Part shown: one piece after another, positions 1 to 12,335 of the stretch
Position numbering within the stretch: position 1 is the stretch's first letter
Layout: each line of letters opens with the position of its first letter
Source of the DNA: Pardosa pseudoannulata
Taxonomy: Eukaryota > Arthropoda > Arachnida > Araneae > Lycosidae
Assembly: GCA_032207245.1 (NCBI GenBank)
Contig: CM063506.1
Coordinates: 46,793,409 to 46,857,408, forward strand
Direction of reading: 5' to 3'
DNA: 64,000 bases
Translations under genes and position numbers: made by a program
Notes under the pieces: model-generated
Told to the model about the DNA's origin: nothing
Database searches by the model: none
Seen by the model: only the letters and a program-made list of their open reading frames with translations

Positions 1-1384
1 GGTCCTACATATATCTTCTAACTGGGTCCCCTTCCTCTCCCATGAGAAAGAGAACACCAAAAAATGAAAAACAATAAAAATAAAACCAAAAAATATGAAA
101 AATTAAAACAAATCTTAAATTTCTATTCATAAAAATATTTAATATGCAGAGATAAATTTTATTTTTTTAAGAAAAGTCTTTGAACAGTTTTAGTTTATAA
201 ATTTAAAAACATTGAAATTTATTTTATTAAACGTGTAACAAAAATAAATACTAAAATATAAACTTCATTTAAAAACACTGTAGTCTTTGATTCAGGAAAA
301 TTATCAATTATTTCATTACAATTAATGATATCCAAACCATTTTGTTCGATGTATAAAACAGCTTTAGAATTTATTAAGAAAAACTGGAACGGAAAATACA
401 GAATTATATAGCATTTTTTTTTAAAGGGGAAAAAAAAGCAAATATGCAAACTATTTTCAGTGTAAAAAGAGGTACAAACAATAAATACCAAAACTATTTA
501 ATATATTGTTTATTGTTATATGCCACGGGCTAAAAATCGTAACCATATAAAAGTAACATATTTTTGTTTATTTGTTTATTATATACAGTTGTCCGACAAA
601 AAAAGAAAACTATCTTATTTACAATTCTTTTCAAAATAACAGTTTGACAGGCTCTTCAGAAAACTGGGACCTAAACATAAGTCTCATTTGACTATGCGAG
701 GATCTGTTATTACATACTTTCGAAACCTCTAAAGAGGAAGAGACAATCCTATATTTAAATGAATTTAATGATGGAGTAAATTTTTGAGAACATTTTATCT
801 TACAGAGATAAAACCCAAACAGAATTGCATATCATTATTTTCTATTTTGTCCTTACATTTCAACTAAAATTAAACTAAAATTCACCGAAAAACAAGTAAG
901 CATCAAATGAGATCCATTTTACGATGTCAAAACTATGAAAAACAACGGTTTTAAACAAAGGTAGAGTATAAAAATAAAACCTTATTATTAAAATTTTCAG
1001 TTTTCAGACATCACTAAGAGAAGAAAATGACTCTAAATAAATTTACCTTAAATTGCGGAGGAAATATTATGACAATATTTCCAAAATCTCTAAAAAACCA
1101 GAAACTACCATACATTTATATGATAATGCGGAAATAAATCGCTTAAGACAACTGTAAGTTAAAGAAATATCAACAAAACCGAATCTCACTATTATTTTAG
1201 AGCAATTAAAAATATCAGAGAAACAATCATGCATCAAACAGAAACACTTTTTTAAATCCCAAAATTTCACAAAGCAATGGTTCAAACAATAGGTGTAGTA
1301 AAAAATAAATTTTTCGTGAAATTTTTCAGTTTTCAGCTAGGAAAATAATTACTAAAAACATTTTTCTGTAGAATGTTTTAAGGC
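1..1384. other. AT-rich background, no gene seen
   Basis: No coding pattern or complete mobile element was found. Short ORFs on the minus strand have no recognisable domain and look like chance openings. A string near 588 starting CAGTTGTCCGACAAAAA resembles a Tc1/mariner terminus, but no inverted partner was found nearby. Confidence 0.6.
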
Positions 1385-1650
1385 ATATTTTAGAAGCTTC
1401 CAAAGAGTACAAGTGACTAAAGAAACCTGATGACGGAAAAAAAAAATGTCCGTCGAAAACCGTACGCCAAGTTCTAAAATATAAAAAAATCCTTGCTGGT
1501 GACACTAGTAATGTTTCCGAAGCGTTTGAGAGTAAAAAATGTCTGAATAAAAATAAACTTGATGACGCGAAAAAATGTCCGTCAAAAACCGTAAGGCCGA
1601 TTCCAAAACATAAAAATCTATGCCTGGTAATTTTACCAATACTTCTAGCC
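1385..1650. repeat. Imperfect direct duplication, period about 132 bp
   Basis: Two diverged copies follow each other. The landmark is a GATGACG...AAAATGTCCGTC block followed by AAAACCGTA, present at about 1429 and again at 1561. The flanking text (AGAAGCTTCC / CGAAGCGTTT, then TATAAAAA and TGCTGG / TGCCTGG) aligns with the same spacing. The copies differ by many substitutions, so the duplication is old. Two minus-strand ORFs run through it and are by-products of the repeat. Confidence 0.7.
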
Positions 1651-3580
1651 ATGTCTCCACACCTCTACACGGGCTCGCATGGCTGAAAGCGACCCTTGCA
1701 AATATGAGAGACACACACCGCACTTCAAAACACGGGATGAGGGCAATGAACTCGCTCGGTTCTTAAGTAATCAGAATCCAAATAAAATGCTTCTCCCCGA
1801 CAACCTTCGAACGGTAATTGGGGAGGATAAATTAAATTCAGGGAAAAGGAGAAAGACGACAATACGTAAAATTCGACTTTTAACTTAAAACTCTGAAATT
1901 TCGATGCAGACATTATTAGATTAAATATGAGAAAACTGTCCGAGTAGTTTCCGTGAATGATTTACCCCCCCCCCTACTTCACGGGGACACATCATTTTAC
2001 AAAGTTAATTGAGCGCAGGAAAAGGCAGGTGACTGCTAATGAAAAAAATAGAAATGCAGTCGTGTCAAACATGCAAATTATTAGACAGGAGAAATTTATA
2101 GCCAAGCTACAGTTTTTGAATGATTAAAAAAAATCATCCATTTTCTAAATGGAAAAATAGTAATGAATAAAATAAAATAGGATATATAAACTCAATATTT
2201 AAAATGTGAATATTTGAGAGTAAATATATAAAGAAAATCAAAAGATTACACAGCTATTAAAAAGTTATTAGTCAATTGACTATCCCTGTTCATGTTACGA
2301 ATGTTCTTAAGTTTATTAACAATTTTAACTTACAAATTGTATGTGACATTTCAAGCTCGATTCAACATGAATGTGTGTCTCATGAACGTGGAACGTTTTC
2401 AAAATGGAACACCCAAAAAAATTTTAATACCTAAGACTGCACAGTGATTTGCCTTTCTCTCTCATATAAAAAAATAAGACAACTATATTGTCTACAAGGA
2501 CAAAAAAACTAAATTAAACTGAAAAGTAACAACAGGAAAATGCTAGTAATGCAATTAAAACTACGCTTAACTACTAAATAAGTCACCAAAAAAAAAAAAA
2601 TCCTTAAACATAAACCAAGTACAGAAAAAAGTGTAATTTTTTATAGTCTGTCACTCTCACTAACATAACTCACACACAAAAAAAAGTGACTAATTGTTAT
2701 TATTTTCTCACACAAATGCACATATTATGCACATTATTTATCGTATTTCCATGAGTATGATGCGCACCTTGTTTTTAGAAGAAAACTTCGATAAATTATA
2801 ATAAGCCCTAAAATTTGACATACGAAAGGCTTTTCAAATTGCAAACCACTGCTGCAGATCTACACAGACGCAAAACAATTATTAAAAAAAAAATGACTTT
2901 TAAAATGACTGTTTATACGCGATACAAGGAAGACTGGTAACTTCAATTTTCTGAAACAATCAAAAATTCCTTTTATTTCTCTTACACAAATAAGAAACGT
3001 GTAGTTTCTGTGATTTTAATAGCCCAAGAATCCTTAGTCAAGAACTTACAGTAAAACATTTGTTTTGCTATTAGCTAGCTATTTCCTCAATAAGAGATGT
3101 AGAAAGTTTTTAGAATATATGTAAAAAAAAAATATTAATATTTCAGTCATAAAATTCGCACACAATATTGTGCAAATTTTTTTTTTTTAAAAAAAGGAGT
3201 AAAATGAAAACAAGAAAGCGTTCAACTCCATCTGGATTTTACTATATTAAAAGAGACGGAAATGTTAGTCTGCAGTTTGAAAACAATCGGAACCTAAATT
3301 AAACTGTCGTAGAGGAATAGAGAAAAGCGGAGCAGTAATTGGATGGACAAATTAAAACTTCAGTTTGTTAAAAGGATAATGCTCAGAGGGATTTATTTAA
3401 GAGTCGCACAGGGGTTTCTGTGAATAAACGCAGAGAATATGTTTGAAACGGTTTTTGAAACAAATGCCGGGGATATTGTTCAGGAATAAATCAACCGAGA
3501 AAATTATTCCTCATTCCTTTATATTTCAGAAAATAGTTACACTAAATTTTTTTTAAATATAATCCTTTATTAAAATTACA
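1651..3580. other. AT-rich stretch with a small less AT-rich patch
   Basis: Positions about 1650-1900 are clearly richer in G+C than their surroundings and hold a 69-codon plus-strand ORF (1679-1888) overlapped by a 62-codon minus-strand ORF. The plus ORF product is charged and low in hydrophobic residues, and I recognise no domain. The rest, 1900-3580, is plain AT-rich sequence with short A runs and no feature I can support. Confidence 0.5.
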
Positions 3581-3825
3581 TGTCTGTTTAACTCTGTAAA
3601 TTTAAACATTGAACGTGGAATTAAATTTACAGGGATTAAGCTCCTAGACGACACTATACGTCTATTTAAAAAAGAAAAAAAAAATAGCCCAACTCTAATT
3701 TAAAAGTTAGAGTTTGTCTATTTAACTCTGTAAATTTAAGCACTGATAGTGGAATTAAATTTACATAGAGTAAGCTCCTACGCAAAACTGTACAATCATG
3801 AAAAAAGCCCGACTATAATTGTTTG
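3581..3825. repeat. Imperfect tandem duplication, period about 134 bp
   Basis: A unit beginning TGTCTGTTTAACTCTGTAAA at 3581 recurs as TGTCTATTTAACTCTGTAAA at 3715. Both continue through GTGGAATTAAATTTACA and a TAAGCTCCTA block before an A-rich run and an AGCCC(A/G)ACT block. The second copy is slightly shorter. No TSD or terminal inverted repeat was seen, so this looks like local duplication rather than a transposon. Confidence 0.75.
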
Positions 3826-3836
3826 GTTTTAAGGTT

Positions 3837-3910
3837 AGTCTGTATCTGCCATGGGTTCCTCTCGCTCAATGTTGAGTCTGTATCTGCCATATAGGATTCC
3901 TCTCGTTCAA
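3837..3910. repeat. Short tandem duplication, about 38-bp unit
   Basis: AGTCTGTATCTGCCAT followed by GG(A/G)TTCCTCTCG(C/T)TCAAT occurs twice back to back (3837 and 3875). A diverged relative of the same motif is at about 20168 (GATCTGTACCTGCCAT), which suggests a dispersed repeat element. Confidence 0.65.
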
Positions 3911-4029
3911 TATTAATCTATGGGGAAAATAAAATTCCCACTGACCGGATCGTATTAGAAGAAATTTAAAAAAAAAAATATCCCCTGCGATAGAACAGCA
4001 AATTCTCTAGGATGTTAGCTTTACCTACA

Positions 4030-4935
4030 ATAGCCGCATAGGTGGGACGCTAATCTTCTGAACCGGAGTTCGTAAGATCGAATTCCATTGCTGGCATGGA
4101 TGCTCTTAGCCGTTTGAAATTGGCTTTCAGCAAAATAGGCCTTGGTCTCATAAGTCCTCATGCAGTAAAACAGTAAACCGCAGTGTTTAAGACCAACAAA
4201 TCAACCAACCATGTGCAGTGGGTATATTGCAACTGCAATTTCTCACAGAAAGTTTAAGTTCACGGGTTCGAAAGCCATTGCTGGCATGTATATTCATAGC
4301 CGTTCGAAATCAGCTTTAAGCAATAGGCCCTGATCTCATTAGTCCTCATGTAGCAAAACAGTAGACCGCAGAGCTTCAAATTCCAATTTCTCACAAAAAA
4401 AGAATAATTTCTTGGGTTTGAATTCTATTGTTGGCATGGATATTCGTAGCCGTTCGAAATCGGATTTAAACAATGGGCCCTGATCTCATTTGTCCTCATA
4501 TAGTAAACCAGTTGACCGCAGAGCTTCAAACCAACCAACCATGTGCAGTGGGTATATTGCAATTGCAATTTCTCACAAAAAGAATAATTTCGTGGGTTCG
4601 AATTCCATTGCTGGCATTGATATTCGTAGCCGTTCGAAACTGGCTTTAAACAATAGGCCCTGATCTCATTAGTCCTCATGTAGCAAAACAGTTGACCGCA
4701 GTGTTCCAAACCAACCAACTAACCATGTGAGTGCGTATATTGCAATTGCCCACAGAGTAAGTTCGTGGGTTCGAATTCCATTGCTGGCATGGATAATCGT
4801 AGCCGTTCGAAATCGGCTTTAAACAATAAGCCCTGATCTCATTACTCCTCAATTAGCAAAACAGTAGACTGCAGAGCATCAAACCAACCATGTGCAGTGG
4901 GTATATTACAGTTACAATTCCTCACCAAAAGGTAT
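4030..4935 (+). repeat. tRNA-derived SINE expanded into a 5-unit tandem array
   Basis: The left end (about 4030-4095) has a tRNA-like head: an A-box-like TAGCCGCATAGGTGG and a B-box-like GATCGAATTCC about 45 bases apart. The body after the B box (TTGCTGGCATGGATATTCGTAG, a CCGTTCGAAATCGGC block, then CCTGATCTCATTAGTCCTCA and CCAAACCAACCAACC) is repeated. B-box-like strings lie at about 4075, 4264, 4414, 4594 and 4767, giving uneven spacings of about 150-190 bp. Only the first unit keeps a recognisable head. Units 2-5 start with a linker containing GTGCAGTGGGTATATTGCAA. A 97-codon minus-strand ORF across the array is a by-product. That tRNA-derived SINEs are copied by LINE machinery is family knowledge; the tandem expansion is seen directly. 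Confidence 0.8.
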
Positions 4936-6894
4936 AAATCGGCATATATAAGAATGATCCAATTAAAAAAAATAATGAAATGTTTTTCTTAAACTTAAAT
5001 TGGGTTAAAATATTTAAATAATTTAACATACTAAAGAATATTCATTATAAATTTATGCAGGATTAAAATGAAATTGGAAAATGACTTTACCTTATAAGAA
5101 AATAACATTTTTTGGAGCTGTTTAATAAAATTTAAAACTTTTTTTTTAACTTGAAATTTTAATCTCGGCACAGTTACCGCTTTTGGCTATTGAAAAAAAT
5201 TTTTTCCCGGATGAGGGAAAAGTCTGAAAAAACCCTGATTTTTTAGAATGTTGAAAATTACCATATTTCTCTGCTATTTTCCAGAATCGTAAAGCAACCA
5301 GACTACCCAAAGTGATCTAACAATACTCTGATCTACCCAAAGTGTGACCACTCTAGAAATGTTTAAATGAACATTTAAACATATCTGTATGCATACATTT
5401 ATTTTAAACAAACAAATAAATTTGAATGCCAATAGAATAATACTTCTTAAAATTTTTAAATTTCTACTACAGTGAAACAAATTCGTCATTTTCTTTACGT
5501 GCCAACTGGTATCAATACATTATTATTCTTTAACATTCAGTTAAATGTCGTAAAAAACTGAAAGGCTTTTTTTTCTCCTTTGTTAAAATGTGCTTTGTCT
5601 TACTGTACCCGTAAGTACAACACTTTTTAATGGAAATTCTGGAAAACATCAAAATAACATCTTAAAATTTATCTCAAAATAAGAAAAGAGAATGCAAAAA
5701 CTTATTAACTGCTATTGATAGCTATGCGTGAACTTGCTAGAGTCCCAAGAATCTAGTCTGAGGAAAGAATTTCAAGAAACGAAATACAGGATCATAAAAC
5801 AACAAATTTGAAATTTCAAGATTATTTCTAACGATGTAACTTTTAATACATTAATAAAAATATTTATTCTTTTTATGTATCAGGAGATAAATGAATTTTA
5901 AGAAAAAAAAAATTCAAACTATTTATATTTAAATTTACTTTGTTAAAAGTTCAAAGACGTGTACAGTATTAGATTCGTAATTCCACATTATATTTCATAC
6001 GATTTACAATTAAGTGAATTAAATTTTCAAAATACGTTAAAAGTCTTAAAATGTATACGATCATTTTGTAGAAAAATTTTTTAATGTTTCTTCATTAACC
6101 TACTTCAAACTAAACAAAAATAAGGAATTTGATATATTTTACACCAAATTAATAAAAATTCTGCAGTTTAAAGCATTTTTTAGTAATATATGCAAAGAAA
6201 TTTCAAAATCTACTAGATGCACGGATAACTTTTTAAGACCTCACTTGAATTCTTAAGAATTCCTTTTTAAAAGTTTACCCGAAAATTACCAATTTTTTGT
6301 ACACTATTACATTTGGTAAGCTAATTTTATTGACAGACTATCGATAATTTTAATTCTTTACAATTTTTGAGCGGTAACAAATCTGATCGCAAAAAAATTT
6401 CATTCAATATTTCGATCTCTTGTATTAATTTCTGGGTTTAAAACTTTTTTTATATTTTATTACACATTGTTTAAGGAGTTTAATGATGATGTTGAAACAA
6501 ACATACACACACACATTTGTTTTTCGAAAAAGCTTCAAAATTCATAATCAGCTCTAAAATTTATTAAATACTAATTTTTGTAAATGGAAAGCAAGAAAAG
6601 CCTAGAGAGGGGTAGACAGACTAATGTGTAACATGCATAAATATAAATATGCATCACTACTCAGGTATGCGAGGTCATTAATGATATGTGGGAAACGCAA
6701 AGCCTCGGTGCAAGCTTCAATGAAAGCTAAATCTTGCATTAATACTTAATTATATAGATTGCAATAATGTGAAATTTAGTAGATTTAAACAAAATCCATT
6801 ATAAATTAAGTTTCAACGACTACATCTACAATAGCCAATTGTATATTTCAAATGCTAGAATGCCACCTAGAGCAAAAAAGTAACACTTACATAT
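4936..6894. other. AT-rich background, no gene seen
   Basis: Low-complexity AT-rich sequence with scattered A and T runs. Only short ORFs occur and none has a recognisable domain. No terminal repeats or RNA genes were found. Confidence 0.6.
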
Positions 6895-7032
6895 GGTTTG
6901 ATTTGGAGTGCTACGGTTTTCAGTATTTCTACATGCCGGCAAATGAGACTGGGACCTAATGCTTAAAGGCGATTTCGAAGAGCTACGCACATCCATTGCA
7001 GCTGTGGTACTCGAACTTGCAAACTCCGGAAC
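6895..7032 (-). repeat. SINE fragment, same family as the 4-kb array
   Basis: On the minus strand this reads GGAGTTTGCAAGTTCGAG (B-box region), then a short diverged stretch, GCGTAGCTCTTCGAAATCGCC, AGTCTCATTTG and a CAAATCAAACC tail, matching unit by unit the array at 4.03-4.93 kb. The head with the A box is missing. The overlapping 69-codon minus-strand ORF is incidental. Confidence 0.7.
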
Positions 7033-7357
7033 CAAAATATAATAAAACTACTACTACTATCTATATAAAGTGGTATTTAAAAATGTAGTTTACTAAAAAT
7101 TACTAAGATTAATATTATAACAAATTGTTTTTATACGAATAAAAAACGTTTTATATTGTAGATTTTTATGTTAATCAATAAATAAATGACTTATTGGTTT
7201 ATTTCGTATTATATCTGAATATAATGTGAGAAACTGATAAAAATATACAAAACTTATAATAATTTCCCTGAAGTCGCTTTTCTAGACATACACGGTTCAT
7301 ATTCATGTGGCAACTGAAAAAAAAAGGTACCACCTGTGAGAAGATCATAGCATTCTA

Positions 7358-7745
7358 GATTTAGTAATTATAATTCTGCATCATTTTTATGCTACGCATT
7401 GCTTAAGCAGGCCTTCACATATTGTAGCTTCAAATTTTACTGTTTCTGTATATTATAATGTACACATGACATAATAAAAGATGTAAAGCATTTATTTTTA
7501 TTGACAGGTTTCCTAATAAATTGACAAGGTAAAAAAAAAAAAAGCACTGACAAACATTATAGGAATGCGGATTTAGTTATTTTAGATCTGTATTGGTTTT
7601 TAACTATTCTAAATAATTTTTGGATAATGCATCGACTGACCAAAGCAAACTTTAATTATTTATTGCATTTTCAAATTTTACTCTTAATGTATATCGTAAT
7701 GTGAACTGACAATATAAAATAAAAAATAAATATTTATACTATTAA
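7358..7745. repeat. Degenerate direct duplication, about 210-bp period
   Basis: The order GATTTAGT(T/A)ATT, GCAT, TTCAAATTTTACT, TGTATAT(T/C), GTAATGT, TGACA(T/A)A and TATTTTTATT-like sequence is followed in both 7358-7500 and 7568-7745. Similarity is patchy, so the event is old. No element ends were recognised. Confidence 0.5.
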
Positions 7746-7895
7746 GTTGACTGTCCATTAATATTATATGAAAATAAAGATTGTAATTACAATCAAATAA
7801 AAAAAAATTATATTAGCAATAAACAAATATTGTAAAAAATAAATTAAAATTTATTATCAAATGACTTTGGTATTAGTATTATAAAAACTAAATTA

Positions 7896-8633
7896 TGCAC
7901 GAGCAGGGTTGCAATTTTGATCGGTCAAGACTGATTTTGACCAGGACAGTGGATAAAAGTGATTTTAACCGTCCAAATGTGGTCAGAAGTGGTCAGAATT
8001 GTTAAAAATAGTTTTAAGTGGTCTTAAATTTATTATATAATATCTTTTGTAATTAGAAGTGACTTTTAACAAGCAATAAAAATAGTAGTGCAGTTAAACA
8101 AAACATTACACAAACAAGTTCATGAGATTTAACATGCTTATACAGTATAATAAGAATGTTTGAATTTTAAAAATGGATCAAGGCATTAACACAAAATTTG
8201 TTGATTTTACACAATACATCTAATGAACTGTTGTGTTAGCTATTCATCTATAGAAAGATTATTTTCAAAGTTTGAAGTAATCCAAAATAAATTACGAAAT
8301 CGCTTAAATTTAGAGACAACTTCAAAACTTGTTACTTGTAAACGTTTTTTTAATTCCACATAAATTACATATAATACAGAATGTATAAAAGAAAAAGTAA
8401 AACTTTTTTTTTATCTTGGTGTTATGTTATATTTGTTTTTTGCTGGTGTTATTTATATTATGACATTTTTAACAAATGTAACTTGCCTTTAACATATACT
8501 AGTAAACTATGTTAAATTAGTATTAAATATATTGAAAAGTGAATTTCAGTGGTCAAAATTGATATTGACCAGGACGGTTAAAACCACTGGTTTAAACCCC
8601 CATGGTTAAAACAGATACAACCCTGTGCACGAG
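7896..8633 (+). mobile_element. hAT transposon relic, copy 1, with exact 8-bp TSD
   Basis: The element occupies 7904-8625. Its ends are CAGGGTTGCAA and, on the right, TACAACCCTG, imperfect inverted repeats that start CAGGGTTG as many hAT elements do. It is bounded by the exact direct repeat TGCACGAG (7896-7903 and 8626-8633), the 8-bp TSD expected of hAT transposition. Subterminal GACCAGGAC and GACCACT/GTGGTCA motifs recur at both ends. Internally it keeps the end of a transposase reading frame (separate entry). Two longer copies in opposite orientation lie at 22.1 and 24.6 kb. Confidence 0.93.
8223..8363 (+). pseudogene. hAT transposase C-terminal fragment (dimerisation region)
   Basis: A 46-codon open stretch from an ATG at 8223 to TAA at 8361-8363 inside hAT copy 1. 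The translation contains SSIERLFSKFEVIQNKLRNR, which follows the hAT C-terminal pattern S-x-ERxFS followed by a basic RNRL segment. The preceding domains (BED-type finger, RNase H-like catalytic core with its acidic residues) are absent, so the product cannot be an active transposase. The corresponding stretch is also present, reverse-oriented, in copies 2 and 3. The ATG is simply the first in frame and may not be a real start. Confidence 0.8.
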
Positions 8634-11497
8634 GAAGGAAAATGCAACAACAAAAAAGAAACTTTCACAATAAAAGCAGTTTTAAAAGCTATTATTCCAC
8701 ATAGGAAAAAAAAGCGGGGGAGGAGGAGTTCTAAAGCACTTTTTTAAGCGCAGGACGAACTTTGAGTATATCAACTTATGCGGCCTCCTTTATTAAAGCC
8801 TAATTTAAATGTGGCCTCTAATGGTAAAAAGGTTCATAGATCTTTAGCAAAAATTGCATACTCGACTCTTGGTGTTACCTGATAAGAAATACTGATAATG
8901 AACGTCTTTCGCTGCCTGCTACAACAATTTAGCACATAGTAAAAAGATCAATATTTTAGTCTCGAAAGTTGCATGACCTTTTTCGCCAATTTAAAAAAAG
9001 GAACAGAAATCGCAGATGAAGAAAAGAATTCTATCAGAATTTCGAAAAGGATTGGAACGGTGCCAAACAAACACAAATTGTGCTGGCCATTTCTAAGATA
9101 AAACAGTGAGAAAAAAAGAAAGAGTTAAAAAGACAAACGAGAACCCAAATTTTATTCAGGATTTATATCAATGTGGATAAGGAAATATATTCGATGCAAA
9201 CAAAGTGACAACTAAAACATGACACTAAAAAGAAAATTTTATAAACTATAAAAGACTTTTTTTTATTTGGAGGCCGTTTAAAAGCTACATAATTTGTTTT
9301 AGCAACATGTGTATGAATATCTCTATTTGTACTTCTAATGTACATTAATACGCAGACAGGTGCATGATACTATAATGCAAGAGCTCTCCATACATATAGT
9401 ACATACATAAATATGCATTTCAATACGACTCTCTGCAATTTATATATTGATATTATAATTATGAATACATAAGAAAAGGTTACTTTGAACATAGGTCAAG
9501 AATTTTTCATGGTGTATTTTTCATATTAACACATTATTTGAGAATTGATGTTCAAATTTCAATGATTTATCTTGTTTAAACAAAATATATAATCTGGAAC
9601 CAAAAAATTATTAATTTACAAATGATTCCGGGAACAATATTTGGATACCTTTATAATGAAAGTAGTCTAAATAACTTTTTGCTATTGGCAGAAATCTCAA
9701 CTAAATAAAAATTATCTGCTAAAATAGATTGGTGATAAAAAATATTGCTGATATAACATTTACTTCACTTAAAATATTAAAACTCCTCAAGTGAAAAAAA
9801 AATACATATATGGAGGCACACGCTTTAGTATAAACCAAGCTTATTTACTATGCCCACGGACTCCTGCCCATGGCAAACTTTCTATATAACAATATAACAA
9901 TTATAACTTTGATGTTTTAAATTGAAACAGAAATATAAAATATAAATAAAACATTTTGGTATTTAAAGTAATGTCTACTGAAATGCTTTGTATTTTTTAA
10001 AACTTTTTTTTTCAGTTTTATGAGATATGTAAGCCTAAGTTAATAGGTTTGGTGATTTACGTTTGGTGTTATGTTTATGAGTACCATTCGAAAGTCTCTA
10101 CCAGCAATAATAAAATTAGTAAACAGAAGAAAAATGGCAAGTAATTTATTTATTTATTGCCATTTATTTAAACTTTCATATAGATAAAAAATATATTACA
10201 ATTATTTTACTTTAAAATAAATTTTTCACTTGCTTCCAAACGTTGACCAAGCAGCCTCAAATTATTATTATTTTTTTTAATTACTACGAATTCTGTGTAC
10301 AATAAAGTTAAAATACTTTGGGACTAAAAAAGCTGTCTTTATTCATGAAAACAGATTAAACTTGATCTCTCAACCTGTTTTTAAAATACGTATAAATAAA
10401 ACTATTTTTTGTGGGGGGGGATGGGAAAAATTGACGGATAGTAGGAGTAATAATAGCTTGGAAAAGTAATAAGTTACTTGATTTCTGCAGTGTGTTAATA
10501 GGATCATGAAGAACAGGTTATTTTCCTGCATATTTTAGAACACAATTTTAAATAAACTAATTAACAGAATTTTTTATTTTTTATTTTTATAAAGTCAGTG
10601 AGAGGAATAAAATACCAAAACTTAAACGTCAAATTTAACATGCTAAAATATACCACTCAAAGAAAATAAACGATTGATTTAACATAAATATTTTTCAAAC
10701 TTTTATGGTTGACAGTACAATAAAAATATATGAAATTATCTGCAACACACTTAAAAAGTTAATAAAGTAAAAAAGCAGTTTTCCTACGTTTTACTTTAAA
10801 CTGCGTTAAGCTTAAAAATAATCTTAAAGAAACCATTGAGGTAATTATATGTGCATTTCAAAGCAGTGCCGTAGCCAATATATTCACATTGTTTTTTGTA
10901 AGAATATACTTCAATAAAACTTTCTTATATTGTGCTCATAATATTTTAATACTTATTTTAAAATAAAATAACTAAAAAATTTAATGAAAAAATTGTACTT
11001 GAATGAGTATAAAAACAATAATTTATAGCATATTAACATTGAAAATATAAAACTAACAGGTATTTTTAATTTTTAAACAAATTTAATAAAAAAGAATAAT
11101 AAAGAAATGAAAATGTTATTTTTTATTTTATAAAATATGGTCTTTTTGAAATTTTTACCAAAAAATTTTACATTTTTTTACTGTGCAACAATACGTGATA
11201 TTGCCAAACTTGAATCTTTTACATGTAAAATAAGCATTATTTTAACTTCACTGTTAAAAAGTTCTCTATACATTAAATAAAACACATTCCATTTCTTTAA
11301 AACGGTCTTTTAAAATTTCTAACGGGTAAATTTGTACATTTCAAAGTAACAAAGCCAATGTGTAGTACAATTATGACAATGAAATTTATATATAACGGGT
11401 ATTCCTTTAGTATTTCACTTTACACACACACATATATGTATATATATAAAGTGCGAGATGAATTTTATTATGCAACTAATCCAGGAAAGTTCGATTT
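8634..11497. other. AT-rich background, no gene seen
   Basis: Plain AT-rich sequence with A/T runs, one G run near 10413 and a short TA tract at about 11430-11450. Short ORFs carry no recognised domain. No transposon ends with matching target sites were found. Confidence 0.6.
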
Positions 11498-11636
11498 GTT
11501 GGTTGGGTACACTTATACGCATATCAAATGAGGATTCTAAAATGCCATAAATATCCATGCCAACAGTAGGATTTGAGCCCACGAACTCCAGAAACCCAAG
11601 AGCAGCTTCCTTCCCATTCGGCCATCTTTCGGCCCC
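11498..11636 (-). repeat. tRNA-derived SINE, near full length
   Basis: Read on the minus strand it starts GGGGCCGAAAGATGGCCGAA with an A-box TGGCCGAATGG close to tRNA-Ser/Leu type heads, then AGCTGCTCTTGGG, then a B-box GGGCTCAAATCC about 45 bases later, and continues TGTTGGCATGGATATTTATG, sharing the body motif of the 4-kb array. It ends with ACCCAACCAAC. The head also recurs at 59954 (GACCGAAAGATGGCCGAATA). An 85-codon minus-strand ORF across it is incidental. Confidence 0.8.
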
Positions 11637-12009
11637 ATGAAAGTTCGAAAGTGCAATGCGGTTTTTACTCAAAATTTTGCAATTTTCTTTTCGAAAGGTG
11701 TTTTACTTCGACACATCTATATGACAGTGACATGCAAATCCTTAAAAACTAAAACAGAAAAAAAATGCATTGCACGTAAGCAGATTAAAAAAAATCCCAA
11801 TTAGACATTTTAAAGGAGAACGCCTGCTTGTCAGGTTGAAACAAAACTTTACTGTTGGAAAAACGAAAAACTCATTGGTAACGCTAAAAAACGAGTAGAA
11901 CGCTTGAAATGCTGATATACGGAAAGAAGTGAACAAGGAAAAGGGCACATGATAAATAAATTTCATACTAACGACACAATGCCAAGTAACTTTCATTATT
12001 ATTTACCAA

Positions 12010-12042
12010 AAATCCTCGCGACACACAGGTTGAGAATCACTG
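12010..12042 (-). mobile_element. Terminus of an old hAT (Charlie-like) element
   Basis: On the minus strand the sequence reads CAGTGATTCTCAACCTGTGT followed by GTCGCGAGG. This closely resembles the widespread hAT terminus CAGTGGTTCTCAACC...TCGCGACC. The other end was not located, so only this terminus is claimed; sequence to its left (about 11700-12010) may be its body. Confidence 0.6.
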
Positions 12043-12335
12043 TTCTAACATGATAATCATAGATGTGATTACACTTCATACGTATCACTACAACTACAAG
12101 GGGGTTAACACTTTTTTAACACGAAACAGAAAAAGCTGTATTTAATATTGTCTTACGGAACGGCACAAGAAATGAGTTAAAACAATGTCTGATATTAATA
12201 ATTTTTGATTTACAACAAATGAAAAGTTTAAACAAGATTTCATTTACTTTTGCTGCATGATTTACCATCTACATTCACTTAAGAAAAAAAAAAGCTAACA
12301 AGAGACAAAAGAAAAAAAAACAGATTTTTTTATAG

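Noticed and set aside
588..612. Tc1/mariner-like terminus CAGTTGTCCGACAAAAA after TATA
   Set aside because: No inverted partner or transposase trace found within several kb.
4030..4935. Regularly spaced similar units suggesting a CRISPR array
   Set aside because: Units are 150-190 bp, diverged and contiguous, with no short identical repeats and unique spacers; the context is eukaryotic and the unit carries tRNA-derived SINE features.
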